The notes under the pieces: model-generated
Told to the model about the DNA's origin: nothing
The model's database searches: none
The model's input: the letters and a program-made list of their open reading frames with translations, nothing else
Translations under genes and position numbers: made by a program
NCBI GenBank assembly: GCA_025992895.1
Contig: DAJPGA010000001.1
Location: forward strand, 755,001-819,000
DNA: 64,000 bases
Origin: Veillonellaceae bacterium
Lineage (GTDB): Bacteria > Bacillota > Negativicutes > Veillonellales > Dialisteraceae
Reading direction: 5' to 3'
Part shown: in pieces, positions 17,978-26,460 of the stretch
Layout: every line of letters starts with the position of its first letter
Position numbering within the stretch: position 1 is the first letter of the stretch

Positions 17978-18643
17978 CTATCTCCATCTTTTTTTTAGCA
18001 GGGCAATCTCTGCTATAAGATCCTTCTGTTCTTCAAGAAGTCTGGCATTCTCCTGACGCAGCTGTTCTTCTTCGGTCCGGGGCGTTTGGAGCCTGATCGG
18101 CTTTCCTCTGTAATCCTCAAGACCAACTTCGCCCATTTCCTTGAACTTTTTTACCCATGTGTAGAGCGTTTGGTAGGACATGTTGTACTTCTTGGCTATC
18201 TTGTTATAATCGCATCCACTGGCGATGCACTCCTGAACGATTCTGACTCGCTCTTCCTTGACCGATTGCTGGCGTTTGCCCATAAGATCTCCTCCTTCAG
18301 AAACGAGGTCTGTCAACTTATGCTCATTATACGCCTCAATCCATGTTTTAAGGGAGAGTGTGCCGGAAATTCTGTATTTGGCACAGACGGAAAGCATGGA
18401 AACACCGCCTTTAAGATATTCCTTTACGGCCTGGATCTTCATCTGATTGGAGTAGTAAGACAAATGCTGCCTGGGCCGCAATCCCTTAAAGCCCTCCTCT
18501 TTATACCGGAGGACCCATTTCCTGAATGTTATGCGGCTCATATGAAGATTTTCAGCTGCCTGGGTAATCGTAACACCCTGATAGAGATATGAAGCAATCT
18601 GGTCTAACATTTCCTCCGGGGACGCTTTGGTTTTACATGGCAT
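17978..18643 (-). CDS. IS transposase OrfA (HTH protein), copy 1, shortened
   Basis: 221 residues with two HTH units (about 14-50: GVTITQAAENLHMSRITFRKW; about 140-175: DYNKIAKKYNMSYQTLYTW) and a C-terminal coiled coil (EEQLRQENARLLEEQ). The eight-A run makes it end KKRWR and stop at once, 22 residues earlier than in copy 3. Confidence 0.9.
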   Translation of the reverse strand: MPCKTKASPEEMLDQIASYLYQGVTITQAAENLHMSRITFRKWVLRYKEEGFKGLRPRQHLSYYSNQMKIQAVKEYLKGGVSMLSVCAKYRISGTLSLKTWIEAYNEHKLTDLVSEGGDLMGKRQQSVKEERVRIVQECIASGCDYNKIAKKYNMSYQTLYTWVKKFKEMGEVGLEDYRGKPIRLQTPRTEEEQLRQENARLLEEQKDLIAEIALLKKRWR

Positions 18644-18702
18644 AAGAATGACCTCCTAATATATTTATGATATTATTCTGTCTTTCTTGTTGAATCATAC
18701 CA

Positions 18703-18770
18703 AAGGTCCCGGCGAAGCCGGGGAATGAGATGTAGTTCTCGAGCGAAGCGAGGTTTTTAGGTTTTCAGAT
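18703..18770 (+). repeat. palindromic module, right flank of IS copy 1
   Basis: After the AAGG duplication comes TCCCGGCGAAGCCGGGG, the second palindrome of the interrupted module, then TCGAGCGAAGCGAGG. Joined to the left flank this restores a module series like the intact one at 59464. Confidence 0.6.
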
Positions 18771-18827
18771 CGAATCAATAAATACATTTGTTAGATAATC
18801 CTTTAATGGAATATTCCAATAGAAAAA

Positions 18828-18875
18828 GGGACTGTGGCAAAATGATTAACCATTTTGTCACAGCCCCCCTTTTTC
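18828..18875 (+). terminator. terminator of the repeated hairpin family
   Basis: GGGACTGTGGCAAAATG pairs with CATTTTGTCACAGCCCC, then T5. No gene ends directly before it on the plus strand. Confidence 0.75.
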
Positions 18876-18936
18876 AATATAGTTTCCATCCCCTCATGCT
18901 ATAATGAAACAAAAAGGACAGGATGGGGATGGCGGT

Positions 18937-19902
18937 ATGCCGCTTTTATTTGTCAAAGAAGATATCACGAAGATGAAGGTAGATGCGATCGTCAATGCGG
19001 CGAATACGGAGCTCCTGATGGGCTCCGGCGTTTGCGGTGCCATTTTCCGCGCAGCAGGCGAGGAAAAGATGACGGAAGCCTGCCAGAAGCTTTCTCCCAT
19101 CAGGACAGGCGAAGCAGTGATGACAGACGGTTTTGCCCTTCCTGCCGGACATGTCATCCATGCGGCAGGACCTGTGTATCAGGAAAAAGAACCGGCCGAA
19201 TCAGCGCTTCTTCTGACGAAGACATATCAAAGCGCACTTGCCCTTGCCGCAGAGCACCGATTAAAGAGCCTGGCATTTCCTCTGATATCTGCCGGCATTT
19301 ACGGGTATCCCAAGGACGAAGCACTTTCTCTTGCCGTCTGGGCGATCCGCCATTTCCTGGAAGATCACGAAATGGACGTCTATCTCGCTTTCCCGGACAA
19401 ATCAGCGTTCGTCCCTGAAGAGTACCTTGTCCGCGATGTGGAAGAGTACATGGCAGAAGGCGCGTACGAAAGTGTGCCGGTTCTCTACGACGCCATGCCG
19501 GAAAGAGCTGTTCCGAAAGCTTTAAAAATGCCAGCCGGGCTCGATCATTGGGTGCATCATCTGGATGAGCCATTCAATGAAGCGCTTCTCCGCCTGATCG
19601 ACGATAAGGGCATGACAGATACAGAAGTGTACAAGAAAGCAAACATTGACCGCCGCCATTTCTCCAAAATACGAACGGGGAAGGGCTATACACCTAAGAA
19701 ACCGGCCATCCTTGCGCTTGCCATTGCTCTTGAGCTTGACCTTGACGAGGCCGAAGACCTCCTTGCAAAGGCGGGCTATGCCTTCTCGCCGAGCAGGAAA
19801 TTTGATGTCATCGTGCAGTACTTCATCATCAAAGGGCAGTATGACATCGATGAAATCAATGAAGTTCTCTTCCATTACGACCAGCCCCTTCTGGGCGGCT
19901 GA
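18937..19902 (+). CDS. macro-domain protein with C-terminal helix-turn-helix region
   Basis: 321 residues. Residues 1 to about 165 form a macro domain: VDAIVNAANTELLMGSGVCGAIF and the second loop FPLISAGIYGYPKDEA, which bind ADP-ribose or related ligands. The C-terminal half (about 225-320) has an XRE-like helix-turn-helix (MTDTEVYKKANIDRRHFSKIR) followed by EDLLAKAGYAFS. A role in ADP-ribose removal or sensing coupled to DNA binding is inference. An ATG at 18904 overlaps the TATAAT -10, so the ATG at 18937 is preferred. Confidence 0.88.
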   Translation: MPLLFVKEDITKMKVDAIVNAANTELLMGSGVCGAIFRAAGEEKMTEACQKLSPIRTGEAVMTDGFALPAGHVIHAAGPVYQEKEPAESALLLTKTYQSALALAAEHRLKSLAFPLISAGIYGYPKDEALSLAVWAIRHFLEDHEMDVYLAFPDKSAFVPEEYLVRDVEEYMAEGAYESVPVLYDAMPERAVPKALKMPAGLDHWVHHLDEPFNEALLRLIDDKGMTDTEVYKKANIDRRHFSKIRTGKGYTPKKPAILALAIALELDLDEAEDLLAKAGYAFSPSRKFDVIVQYFIIKGQYDIDEINEVLFHYDQPLLGG

Positions 19903-20019
19903 GCCTTAGATGTCGCTTTCCGGGCGACCACGGTTCCTCCGTTTCGATGTATCCTTTAAATAGAAAGAGGAAGGACAAGAGATACACGAAATTCCAAGTG
20001 ATTGAAGGAGGAACCTAAA

Positions 20020-20685
20020 ATGGACAAGAACTTAACTGAACTCGTATTCATCCTGGACAGAAGCGGATCGATGGGAGGCCTTGAAAGCGATACGATCGGA
20101 GGCTTCAATTCTCTCCTCGAAAAGCAGAAGAAAGTGGAAGGGAAATGCAACCTGACGACCGTTCTCTTCGACCATGACTATGAACTGCTTCACGACAGGA
20201 TCAATATCCAGGCCGTATCACCCCTCACAGAAAAAGATTACTACGTCCGGGGATCGACAGCCCTCCTTGATGCAGTGGGGAGGACCATTTCCAAGATCGA
20301 ACACGTGCAGGAAACGACAGCAGAAGAATACCGCGCAGGAAAAGTCATGTTCGTCATCATCACCGACGGCATGGAAAACGCCAGCCGGGAGTACACCACG
20401 AAGAAAGTGAAATCCATGATCGAAGCCGAAAAGGAAAAAGGATGGGAATTCGTCTTCCTCGGCGCGAACATGGACGCCGTCGAAACAGCTGCCCAGTATG
20501 GCATCGATGCAGAGAACGCCGCCGACTACCTCGCTGACAGAGAAGGTACCAGGCTGAATTACACAGCCATGAGCGATGCCGTCGCCCAGTTCCGCACCTG
20601 CGGATGCGCTCCGAAAGAATCCCTCAAAAGGATCCGTGAAGACGCTGCCAGACGCGGCGGAAGGAAACCCAGAGCAAAAAAGTAA
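20020..20685 (+). CDS. von Willebrand factor A domain protein
   Basis: 221 residues, essentially one vWA domain with a full MIDAS: DRSGSMGG (DxSxS), the threonine in RGSTALLDA and the aspartate in IITDGMENAS. No signal peptide or membrane segment, so cytosolic; the tail is strongly basic (RRGGRKPRAKK). AAGGAGG stands 8 bases before the ATG. It follows the macro-domain gene by 117 bases on the same strand; whether they act together is unknown. Confidence 0.87.
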   Translation: MDKNLTELVFILDRSGSMGGLESDTIGGFNSLLEKQKKVEGKCNLTTVLFDHDYELLHDRINIQAVSPLTEKDYYVRGSTALLDAVGRTISKIEHVQETTAEEYRAGKVMFVIITDGMENASREYTTKKVKSMIEAEKEKGWEFVFLGANMDAVETAAQYGIDAENAADYLADREGTRLNYTAMSDAVAQFRTCGCAPKESLKRIREDAARRGGRKPRAKK

Positions 20686-20714
20686 GAAGAGTTGGAAGAA
20701 TCCGATGAAATGCT

Positions 20715-20965
20715 AACTCGTCTTCCCAGACGGGGAAGGGCGTATGGGATGGGGTTACATAAGGTTTCAAACAAATAAGAGCTGAGCTCTTTCCTTTATT
20801 CCTTGCGAAGCTGCCTCCTTCGGGGGAAGTGGCCATTATACCAATGATTGCATGTGAAATCACAGAAATGATTGTAGAATTTTCATAATGGCCGAAAGGG
20901 GTGCAGTTTCTAAAAAGTGTTGATAGGGTTGATTTCATCAGCCGTCAGGCTGGTTGTATGGTTTT
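20715..20965 (+). repeat. long intergenic repeat R1, copy A
   Basis: About 250 bases closely matching 46297-46548 in the same orientation. It opens with CTTCCCAGACGGGGAAGGG, passes GAGCTGAGCTC, has GTGGCCATTAT matched by ATAATGGCC about 60 bases later, and ends with the CAGCC-GTCA-GGCTG palindrome and TTGTATGGTTTT. No plausible gene inside. Confidence 0.8.
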
Positions 20966-21020
20966 AAACACCATAAATGTACTTGTGTCAGTATCTTCTT
21001 CTCGAATATACCGGCACGAA

Positions 21021-21066
21021 GGGGGCTGTGGCGAAATGATTACACATTTCGTCACAGCCCCTTTTT
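21021..21066 (+). terminator. terminator of the repeated hairpin family
   Basis: GGGGCTGTGGCGAAATG pairs with CATTTCGTCACAGCCCC, then T5; one of the most regular copies. It lies 47 bases before the next start codon. Confidence 0.85.
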
Positions 21067-21112
21067 CCTTGCTATTAGTTTTACAATAGAAATATGGAGA
21101 GGGGTGAAAGAT

Positions 21113-21655
21113 ATGGATAAAACATCACTTGAAAACGATCCTGTATTTGAACTGTTCAGCAAGCACTGGGCACTGGTTTCCACAGGAACTATGGAAAAGC
21201 ACAACGCATGCACCGTCAGCTGGGGAAGCTTCGGCATTCTCTGGGAAAGGCGGGGGAAGAGCGGCAAGACGATCACCGTCTACCTCCATCCGTCCCGCTA
21301 TACCTGCGAAATGCTGAAGGAAAGAGACACCTTTACCGTCAGCTTCTTTGAAAAGGAATACCAAAGGGCTTTGGGCTACATGGGCTCCCATACCGGCAGA
21401 AACGAAGACAAGGCAAAGGCAGCCGGCCTCACGCCCGTAGAACTTCCCGAAGGCGGACTTGGCTTCAAGGAAGCGAAAGTTTCCTTCGTCTGCAGGAAGA
21501 TCTACCAGCACATGTTTACCAAGGAAGACCTGGCTCCGGACATCCAGAAATACTACAAAGGAAGACCGCAGTCCTTCCCGCTGAATGAAAAAGGCGAATG
21601 GGAACCGCACATCGTCTTCGTAGGAGAAATCAAGACAGTCACTGGAAATGAATAA
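21113..21655 (+). CDS. flavin reductase-like (FMN-binding split-barrel) protein
   Basis: 180 residues. The pattern ALVSTGTMEKHNACTVSWGSFGILW followed by ITVYLHPSRYTCEML and FTVSFF is that of the flavin reductase-like split barrel, which binds FMN. Such proteins in anaerobes are often called flavoredoxin-like; the electron partner is unknown. GAGAGGGG lies before the ATG. The frame is open upstream across the terminator, which is not coding. Confidence 0.82.
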   Translation: MDKTSLENDPVFELFSKHWALVSTGTMEKHNACTVSWGSFGILWERRGKSGKTITVYLHPSRYTCEMLKERDTFTVSFFEKEYQRALGYMGSHTGRNEDKAKAAGLTPVELPEGGLGFKEAKVSFVCRKIYQHMFTKEDLAPDIQKYYKGRPQSFPLNEKGEWEPHIVFVGEIKTVTGNE

Positions 21656-21663
21656 TTGAACAA

Positions 21664-21772
21664 TAAAAGAGCTGTGGAGATGAAGCCTTGCCTTTCCAGA
21701 CGGGGAAGGGGGACCGCGGGACGCGGTGGATAGGGTTAATTTCCACGGACGAAGTCCGGTTGTATGGTTTTC
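21664..21772 (+). repeat. half terminator element plus modules A-B-C
   Basis: Starts AAAAGAGCTGTGGA (left arm only of the terminator family), then CCTTTCCAGACGGGGAAGG, the GACCGCGGGACGCGGTGGATAGGGTT unit (written here in two overlapping parts: GACCGCGGG and CGCGGTGGATAGGGTT), then GGACGAAGTCC and GGTTGTATGGTTTT. Confidence 0.75.
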
Positions 21773-21826
21773 AGACAATACAGTTGGACTTATGTTAAAT
21801 AATTTTCTAATCAAATATACCAGCAC

Positions 21827-21872
21827 AAAAGGCTGCAGCGAAATGAATGATTATTTCGCTGCAGCTCTTTTT
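21827..21872. terminator. bidirectional terminator, repeated family
   Basis: GGCTGCAGCGAAATGA pairs with TTATTTCGCTGCAGC; A residues flank the left and T5 the right. It can end the minus-strand gene that stops at 21871. Confidence 0.8.
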
Positions 21873-22632
21873 ACGTATGCATTCCCGGCGCCGCCAGAAG
21901 GAAGGCGGTGATGACCGCGATGAAAAGCAGGATGAATCCTGCGAGGCGGAAGCCCTGCGTGTAAGGATCCGGTTCCTTCTTCGGCAGACGGTAGGGATGC
22001 GCCTTCACCGTTTCATAATAGGAATCCGGAATCAGTCCCCGGTAGTAAGAAGAAAGGTACTGCGCATACGCGGCCGTTTCCTTCTCAAAGAACCAGAAGA
22101 CAGGCGTCAGGAGGGGGAGGTGATTCTTCTTGGAAATTGCCGTGAGACTTTCCGAGACAAGGCCCTTCAGCGCATGGCCGCCGTCCTGCGTCTTCGACTC
22201 GGCCTCCTTGGCAATCCTGTCGAAGAATTCATGGTGATTGTCCATTTCCTTTTCCGTATATGAAGAAAGATCTTTTGGCAGGAAGGAAATCCCTGCCGCT
22301 TCCCAGCCCGGATCGGAAGAAGACCGGATAAATCCGGGCCAGTCCTTCTCTGCATCCTTGAAACCTGCGTAAAGCTCGGTGAGAGGGCTGTAATCCCTGG
22401 CATACGATTTCAGGACATACTTGGCAATGTAAAGGCGGAAGACAATGTAATCGCAGAGAAACGAACGCCACCGTTCCTTGTCTTCTTCGAACGTGATGAC
22501 CTTCTGCGCCTTGAGCATCTTCAGGAAAATCAGCGGAAGCCCGTAGCTTCCACGTGGCTGTGCCGTATAAGAATAGAAAGCGCGCCGCGCTGCCGACAGC
22601 CCTGCACTTCTGTAGTACATCCTTCTGTCCAT
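21871..22632 (-). CDS. unknown protein with C-terminal membrane anchor
   Basis: 253 residues. The last 25 are hydrophobic (GFILLFIAVITAFLLAAPG), a tail anchor; the rest is soluble and helical. On the minus strand AAGGAGGGATT precedes the ATG. I recognise no family. The block DYIVFRLYIAKYVLKSY resembles EYMIYRLHVAGNVIRDC in the two neighbouring minus-strand genes, and the N-terminal SAGLSAARRAF their GSGMMMTALKAF, suggesting a divergent third member. Confidence 0.75.
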   Translation of the reverse strand: MDRRMYYRSAGLSAARRAFYSYTAQPRGSYGLPLIFLKMLKAQKVITFEEDKERWRSFLCDYIVFRLYIAKYVLKSYARDYSPLTELYAGFKDAEKDWPGFIRSSSDPGWEAAGISFLPKDLSSYTEKEMDNHHEFFDRIAKEAESKTQDGGHALKGLVSESLTAISKKNHLPLLTPVFWFFEKETAAYAQYLSSYYRGLIPDSYYETVKAHPYRLPKKEPDPYTQGFRLAGFILLFIAVITAFLLAAPGMHT

Positions 22633-22746
22633 GGGAATCCCTCCTTCCCGTCAGTTACCTTATTGTACTATGCCGCATGTACTTTGGACAGGGGAAGCCT
22701 TCACTTGCATAGTAAAGAGCCAAAGGAAGAGTGAGGGAATCAAAAA

Positions 22747-22782
22747 GAGAAAAGCCACAGGCACAGGCCCATGGCTTTTCTC
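22747..22782 (-). terminator. terminator of the minus-strand gene at 22813
   Basis: GAGAAAAGCCA pairs with TGGCTTTTCTC around a 14-base loop; on the minus strand it runs into T5. Confidence 0.8.
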
Positions 22783-22812
22783 CCGTTTATATTGAATTAT
22801 GAAGGAACCTTG

Positions 22813-23460
22813 TCAAGCATATATGTCGCTTCCGCCGCCGCCTTCGAATTTCTTCTCTGCATTGGCTTCCATGTATACGCGCTCAGGAGTGAGTTCCATC
22901 ATCCTGGCTGCTACCGCCGCCGCAAACCCGTGCGTTTCATCATAGAAGTAATCAAGGAGTCCTTCGGTGACTTCCATGCCGGAAGCTTTTGCGACATTCT
23001 CGATGCAGGCGCGGACCGGATCGCCGGAGCACTTCGTCTCCACAGCGCGGAGCTCATTCAGGCGGGTGAGGACGTGCTCCCTTGTCAGAATGACGGAGCT
23101 CCTGCCCAGAGTGAGGAAGCAGCCATTGAGCGCTTTCCGGAGGGCGATTGCCTTGAGGTACATCGGCATATCATCCATCAGGTCATGCAGGCCTTTCAGG
23201 ATGGATTTCTTGTAGGAAGGAACCATGCCTTCGCAGTCACGGATCACATTTCCTGCCACATGGAGCCTGTAGATCATGTACTCCCAGTAGAAGGTATCGA
23301 CTTCGCCTTTGGCCGGTCCCTTGGAGCCGATTCCGCCGGCCTCTTCCCTGGCCTTCTTCCACTCATAACGCAGGCTGCAGCCCGTGTTCCTTCCAAACGC
23401 CTTCAGGGCCGTCATCATCATGCCCGAACCTACGAATTCCAGATAACTATTGACTGTCAT
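22813..23460 (-). CDS. unknown conserved protein, tandem paralogue 1
   Basis: 215 residues, no membrane segment, mostly helical. It is about as long as and strongly similar to the gene at 23867-24514: shared blocks include GCSLRYEWKKAR, DTFYWEYMIYRLH, DMPMYLKAIAL and LNGCFLTLGRSS. The C-terminus ends in a glycine-rich GGGGSDIYA. The ATG at 23460 has AAAGGAGACGG before it; the open frame upstream to 23676 has no ribosome site. Family not recognised. Confidence 0.8.
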   Translation of the reverse strand: MTVNSYLEFVGSGMMMTALKAFGRNTGCSLRYEWKKAREEAGGIGSKGPAKGEVDTFYWEYMIYRLHVAGNVIRDCEGMVPSYKKSILKGLHDLMDDMPMYLKAIALRKALNGCFLTLGRSSVILTREHVLTRLNELRAVETKCSGDPVRACIENVAKASGMEVTEGLLDYFYDETHGFAAAVAARMMELTPERVYMEANAEKKFEGGGGSDIYA

Positions 23461-23781
23461 TTGAACCGTCTCCTTTCTGCCCGTTTCATCGTGAAGCGGA
23501 ACCAAATTATGTAAAGTATGAACGAAGCGGATAAGCCGTTGAAATGTAATCCGGATGAAGAATGCCAGGTGGTTCACCGGTGTGCCTGAATCATTCCTTT
23601 TCCTAATTCTATTATAAGTCTGAGTAACGTATAATAAAAATAAAGTAATTACATATAGCTTATAACAAATTTTCATTATTCTTGAGACAGGAAAGACTCC
23701 GTACCATATGGATGTCTTCCTGAGGAAACGGGATTTCCCGGCCCGTTTCCTTCAAATCTGCGCACAGCATTCATCCCATGC

Positions 23782-23826
23782 AAAAGGACCGTGAACCGAT
23801 GCTTTTGCATGGTCACAGTCCTTCTT
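23782..23826 (-). terminator. terminator of the minus-strand gene at 23867
   Basis: On the minus strand AAGGACTGTGACCATGC pairs with GCATCGGTTCACGGTCC, then TTTT. The stem word GGACTGTGAC ties it to the repeated hairpin family in the opposite orientation. Confidence 0.75.
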
Positions 23827-23866
23827 AAAGGTGGATTATTTAATTGCTTTTGCCGCCGTGTGGATT

Positions 23867-24514
23867 TTATGCGTACATATCGCTGCTGTTGCTTCCCTTG
23901 AAATCATCTTCAGCATCGGCTTCCTGGCTGACACGTTCAGGCGTGAGCTCCGTGAGCCTTGCTGCAATATCGGCAGCGAAACCATTAGTTTCTTCTTCAA
24001 AGTAATCAAGAAGCCTGTCTGTGACTTCCATGTCCGAAGCTCTGGCTACATCCGCTACGCATGCGCGGACCGGATTGCCGGAATACTTCATTTCCATAGC
24101 ACGGAGTTCATTCAGACGGGTGAGGACATGCTCCTTTGTCAGGATGTCACTGCTCCTCCCCAGTGTGAGGAAGCAGCCATTCAGTGCTTTCTTCAGAGCA
24201 ATCGTCTTCAGGTACATCGGCATATCTTCTGTCAGGTTGTTAAGTCCTTTCAGGATGGAATTCTTGTAAGACGGATCCATGCCTTCGCAGTCACGTACCA
24301 TGTTGCCTGCTGTATGGATCCTGTAAATCATGTACTCCCAGTGGAAAGTGTCAATATCGCCATTGGCGGTTTTCAGGAGATAGACCTCCTCCGCTTTCTT
24401 TCTTGCCTTCTTCCACTCATACCGAAGGCTGCATCCGGAGTTCTGTCCGAATGCTCTAAGGGCTCTTGTCATCATGCCCAGACCTTCGAGTTCAAGATAA
24501 TCATGAATCGTCAC
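23867..24514 (-). CDS. unknown conserved protein, tandem paralogue 2
   Basis: 215 residues. The start is taken as GTG at 24514 because GGAGG lies before it and the encoded TIHDYLELEG lines up with the start of paralogue 1 (TVNSYLEFVG); both proteins then have exactly the same length. It ends in FKGSNSSDMYA, parallel to the neighbour. No recognised family. 23461-23866 between the two holds only the terminator at 23782 and probable promoter sequence. 24515-24815 is AT-rich and holds no gene. Confidence 0.78.
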   Translation of the reverse strand: MTIHDYLELEGLGMMTRALRAFGQNSGCSLRYEWKKARKKAEEVYLLKTANGDIDTFHWEYMIYRIHTAGNMVRDCEGMDPSYKNSILKGLNNLTEDMPMYLKTIALKKALNGCFLTLGRSSDILTKEHVLTRLNELRAMEMKYSGNPVRACVADVARASDMEVTDRLLDYFEEETNGFAADIAARLTELTPERVSQEADAEDDFKGSNSSDMYA

Positions 24515-24815
24515 TTGAAAAACCTCCTTCCTTCCCGCTTCCGAAAAGCGGAACCCAATTATATAATCCATCGGCTTGCGGCTTATGGCATTTGAAGACA
24601 GGGTAAGAGAATATTCATAAGCAATCAATTATTCTTTTTTCTAATTATATTATAACTTTTATGTATAAATAGTTGAAATATAACAAATGAATAAATCCTA
24701 TAATATTTTGCTATTATTGTTATAGGTTAATAAAATATGTTGATAAATTGAATGAATGGGAAGGATTTACAGGAGGCCCTTTTTCGTGTAGCATAGAACA
24801 GATAAGGAGAAATCT

Positions 24816-25043
24816 ATGGAAAATACGAAAAGCCATTTCATCGAGATAGAAAGCCATGAGGGAAAAGACCTCATCATACGGTCGACTGCAAGCCGCGAAG
24901 AAACAGCAGGAATCCTTGCCGCTGCCCTTTGCCGCGCCGAAAACATCGATCCGTCCCATGAAAGAGACATTTCCGCATTCCTTCAGGTTCTCGCTGATGA
25001 ATACAGAAGGGAAGACCTTGAAAAAGGCTCCCGCATCCAATAA
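24816..25043 (+). CDS. small acidic protein of unknown function
   Basis: 75 residues; ATAAGGAGAAATCT precedes the ATG. TTTACA (24766-24771), 17 bases and TAGCAT (24789-24794) could be its promoter. Rich in Glu, Arg and Ala, no membrane segment, family not recognised. It opens a three-gene run with the next small gene and the pseudouridine synthase (gaps of 16 and 12 bases). Confidence 0.7.
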   Translation: MENTKSHFIEIESHEGKDLIIRSTASREETAGILAAALCRAENIDPSHERDISAFLQVLADEYRREDLEKGSRIQ

Positions 25044-25059
25044 AAAATAGAGGTTAAGC

Positions 25060-25302
25060 ATGAGTGATATGAAAGAAGCAGCCGTCCAGATCCGCGTGAA
25101 CGCAGACGGCAAAGTGACATTATCCATCGACGAAACGCTCCGCCGTTCCGTCATTACAGCCTACTCCCAGGCATTCTGCGGCGCTTTTGACTTCGCAGGA
25201 GAACATGAAAATGAAGTCGTCAACGCATTGAAAGATTTCGCCGAAACGAATGCGGCCCACCCGCAGCCCGAGCTCGCTTTCAATCTGCCGACCGTCCACT
25301 AA
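25060..25302 (+). CDS. small protein of unknown function
   Basis: 80 residues beginning with a beta-type segment (AAVQIRVNADGKVTLSIDETL) followed by helices. AGAGG lies 9 bases before the ATG. No family recognised. Co-directional and closely spaced with its neighbours. Confidence 0.7.
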   Translation: MSDMKEAAVQIRVNADGKVTLSIDETLRRSVITAYSQAFCGAFDFAGEHENEVVNALKDFAETNAAHPQPELAFNLPTVH

Positions 25303-25314
25303 GAAAGGAAAGGC

Positions 25315-26217
25315 ATGGAAACATTCAAGATCGGCCCCAGGGACGAAGGAAAACGGCTGGACCAGTTCATGCAGGACAAGAAACACTGGCCAAGATCCCT
25401 TGTCATGAAAGCCATCCGCACCAAGAAGCTGAAAGTCAACGGAAAGAAAGAAGACGCATCCTTCCGCCTCTCAAGGGGAGATGATGTCGTTTCCTATGTA
25501 CTGGAAGAAAAGAAAAATACAGAATCCGTCATCCTGTACGAAGACGAAAACATTCTGGCGGCCGTGAAACCCGCCGGGCTCCTGTCACTTGATCCCGAAG
25601 GAAAAGAAAAGGACACCCTTCTTACAAGAGTCAATAAGTACCTCGAAGGAAAAGGCGAAGCGCCGGCCATCCCGGTCCACCGCATCGACTTCCACACAGA
25701 AGGCATCCTCCTCTTCGCCAAGAACAGGCCCGCTGCCAATGTTCTGGAAGGCCTCATCCGTGACAGGAAGATAGGGAAGACCTACCTTGCCGTCGTCACA
25801 GGAAGAGTACAAAACAGCAAAGGCCGCCTCGAGCATCAGCTCTTCAAAGACGCCAAACAGAACAAAGTCTTCGTCTCCGAAGAACGCATAAAAGGCTCCA
25901 AGACAGCCATCACCGAGTACGAAAGAATGGCAGCCACAGGGGACCTTACCCTCGTGAAGTGCCACCTCATTACAGGAAGAACCCACCAGATCCGCACCCA
26001 GCTCGCCCACATCGGCCACCCGATCCTGGGCGACGACAAATACGGATCCAAGGCCCTGAACAAAGAATACAAAGAAAGAGGCCAGCTCCTCTGCGCCTAC
26101 CAGCTCTCCTTTGACTTCACCGAAGAAGGCGGCATCCTGTCCTACCTCTCCGGCAAAACCATCCGCCTCCCGAAAGTAGCCTTCGTCCACAAATACTTCT
26201 CCGGCGTGCATTATTAA
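25315..26217 (+). CDS. RluA/RluD-family pseudouridine synthase
   Basis: 300 residues. An N-terminal S4-like RNA-binding segment (KRLDQFMQDKKHWPRSLVMKAIRTKKLKVNG) precedes the catalytic domain. The active-site aspartate is in VHRIDFHTEGILLFAK; the usual HRLDxxTSG is slightly altered (HTEG) but the aspartate is kept. KCHLITGRTHQIRTQLAHIGHPILGD is the other family block. It modifies uridines in rRNA or tRNA; the exact site cannot be told. Confidence 0.93.
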   Translation: METFKIGPRDEGKRLDQFMQDKKHWPRSLVMKAIRTKKLKVNGKKEDASFRLSRGDDVVSYVLEEKKNTESVILYEDENILAAVKPAGLLSLDPEGKEKDTLLTRVNKYLEGKGEAPAIPVHRIDFHTEGILLFAKNRPAANVLEGLIRDRKIGKTYLAVVTGRVQNSKGRLEHQLFKDAKQNKVFVSEERIKGSKTAITEYERMAATGDLTLVKCHLITGRTHQIRTQLAHIGHPILGDDKYGSKALNKEYKERGQLLCAYQLSFDFTEEGGILSYLSGKTIRLPKVAFVHKYFSGVHY

Positions 26218-26236
26218 TGTATATATAAAGGAAAGA

Positions 26237-26352
26237 AAACTGTGGAAATTCGGTCAACTGCTGACTCGCCTTCCCAGACGGGGAAGGGGGACCGCGGAAC
26301 GCGGTGGATAGGGTTGATTTCCTCAGCCGAAGGCTGGTTGTATGGTTTTCAT
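26237..26352 (+). repeat. half terminator element plus modules A-B-C
   Basis: AAAACTGTGGAAATTCGG (left arm of the terminator family), then CCTTCCCAGACGGGGAAGG, GACCGCGGAACGCGG with TGGATAGGGTTG, then CAGCC-GAA-GGCTG and TTGTATGGTTTT. Confidence 0.8.
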
Positions 26353-26413
26353 TATTCAGCTAATCCGGTTCATCAATGTCAGTCAATCCATTAAATAAAT
26401 ATTAAAGAGACAA

Positions 26414-26460
26414 AGGGACTATGGCGAAATGATTAACTATTTTGTCACAGTCCTTTTTAT
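26414..26460 (+). terminator. terminator of the repeated hairpin family
   Basis: GGGACTATGGCGAAATG and TATTTTGTCACAGTCC pair, then T5. 26461-26540 continues with GAGCGCAGCGAGG and a CCCCGTCAGGGG/GCGCGCACGCGC module; 26541-26865 shows nothing recognisable. Confidence 0.75.

Larger units (their letters stand above)
16976..18702 (-). mobile_element. IS3-family (IS150-type) insertion sequence, copy 1
   Basis: 1727 bp. The ends are TGGTGCGGATTTGTTAATAC on the left and, read inward from the right, TGGTATGATTCAAC; both contain an ATATCATAAA block about 30 bases in. The flanks are AAGG (16972-16975 and 18703-18706), a 4-bp duplication. Two genes read on the minus strand with a run of eight A (coding strand) at 17989-17996 at the junction. 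Apart from that run the element looks identical to copies 2 and 3, so transposition was recent. Confidence 0.93.

Noticed and set aside
18904..18936. Longer start for the macro-domain protein
   Set aside because: The ATG at 18904 overlaps the TATAAT promoter element, so it would not be in the transcript with a ribosome site.
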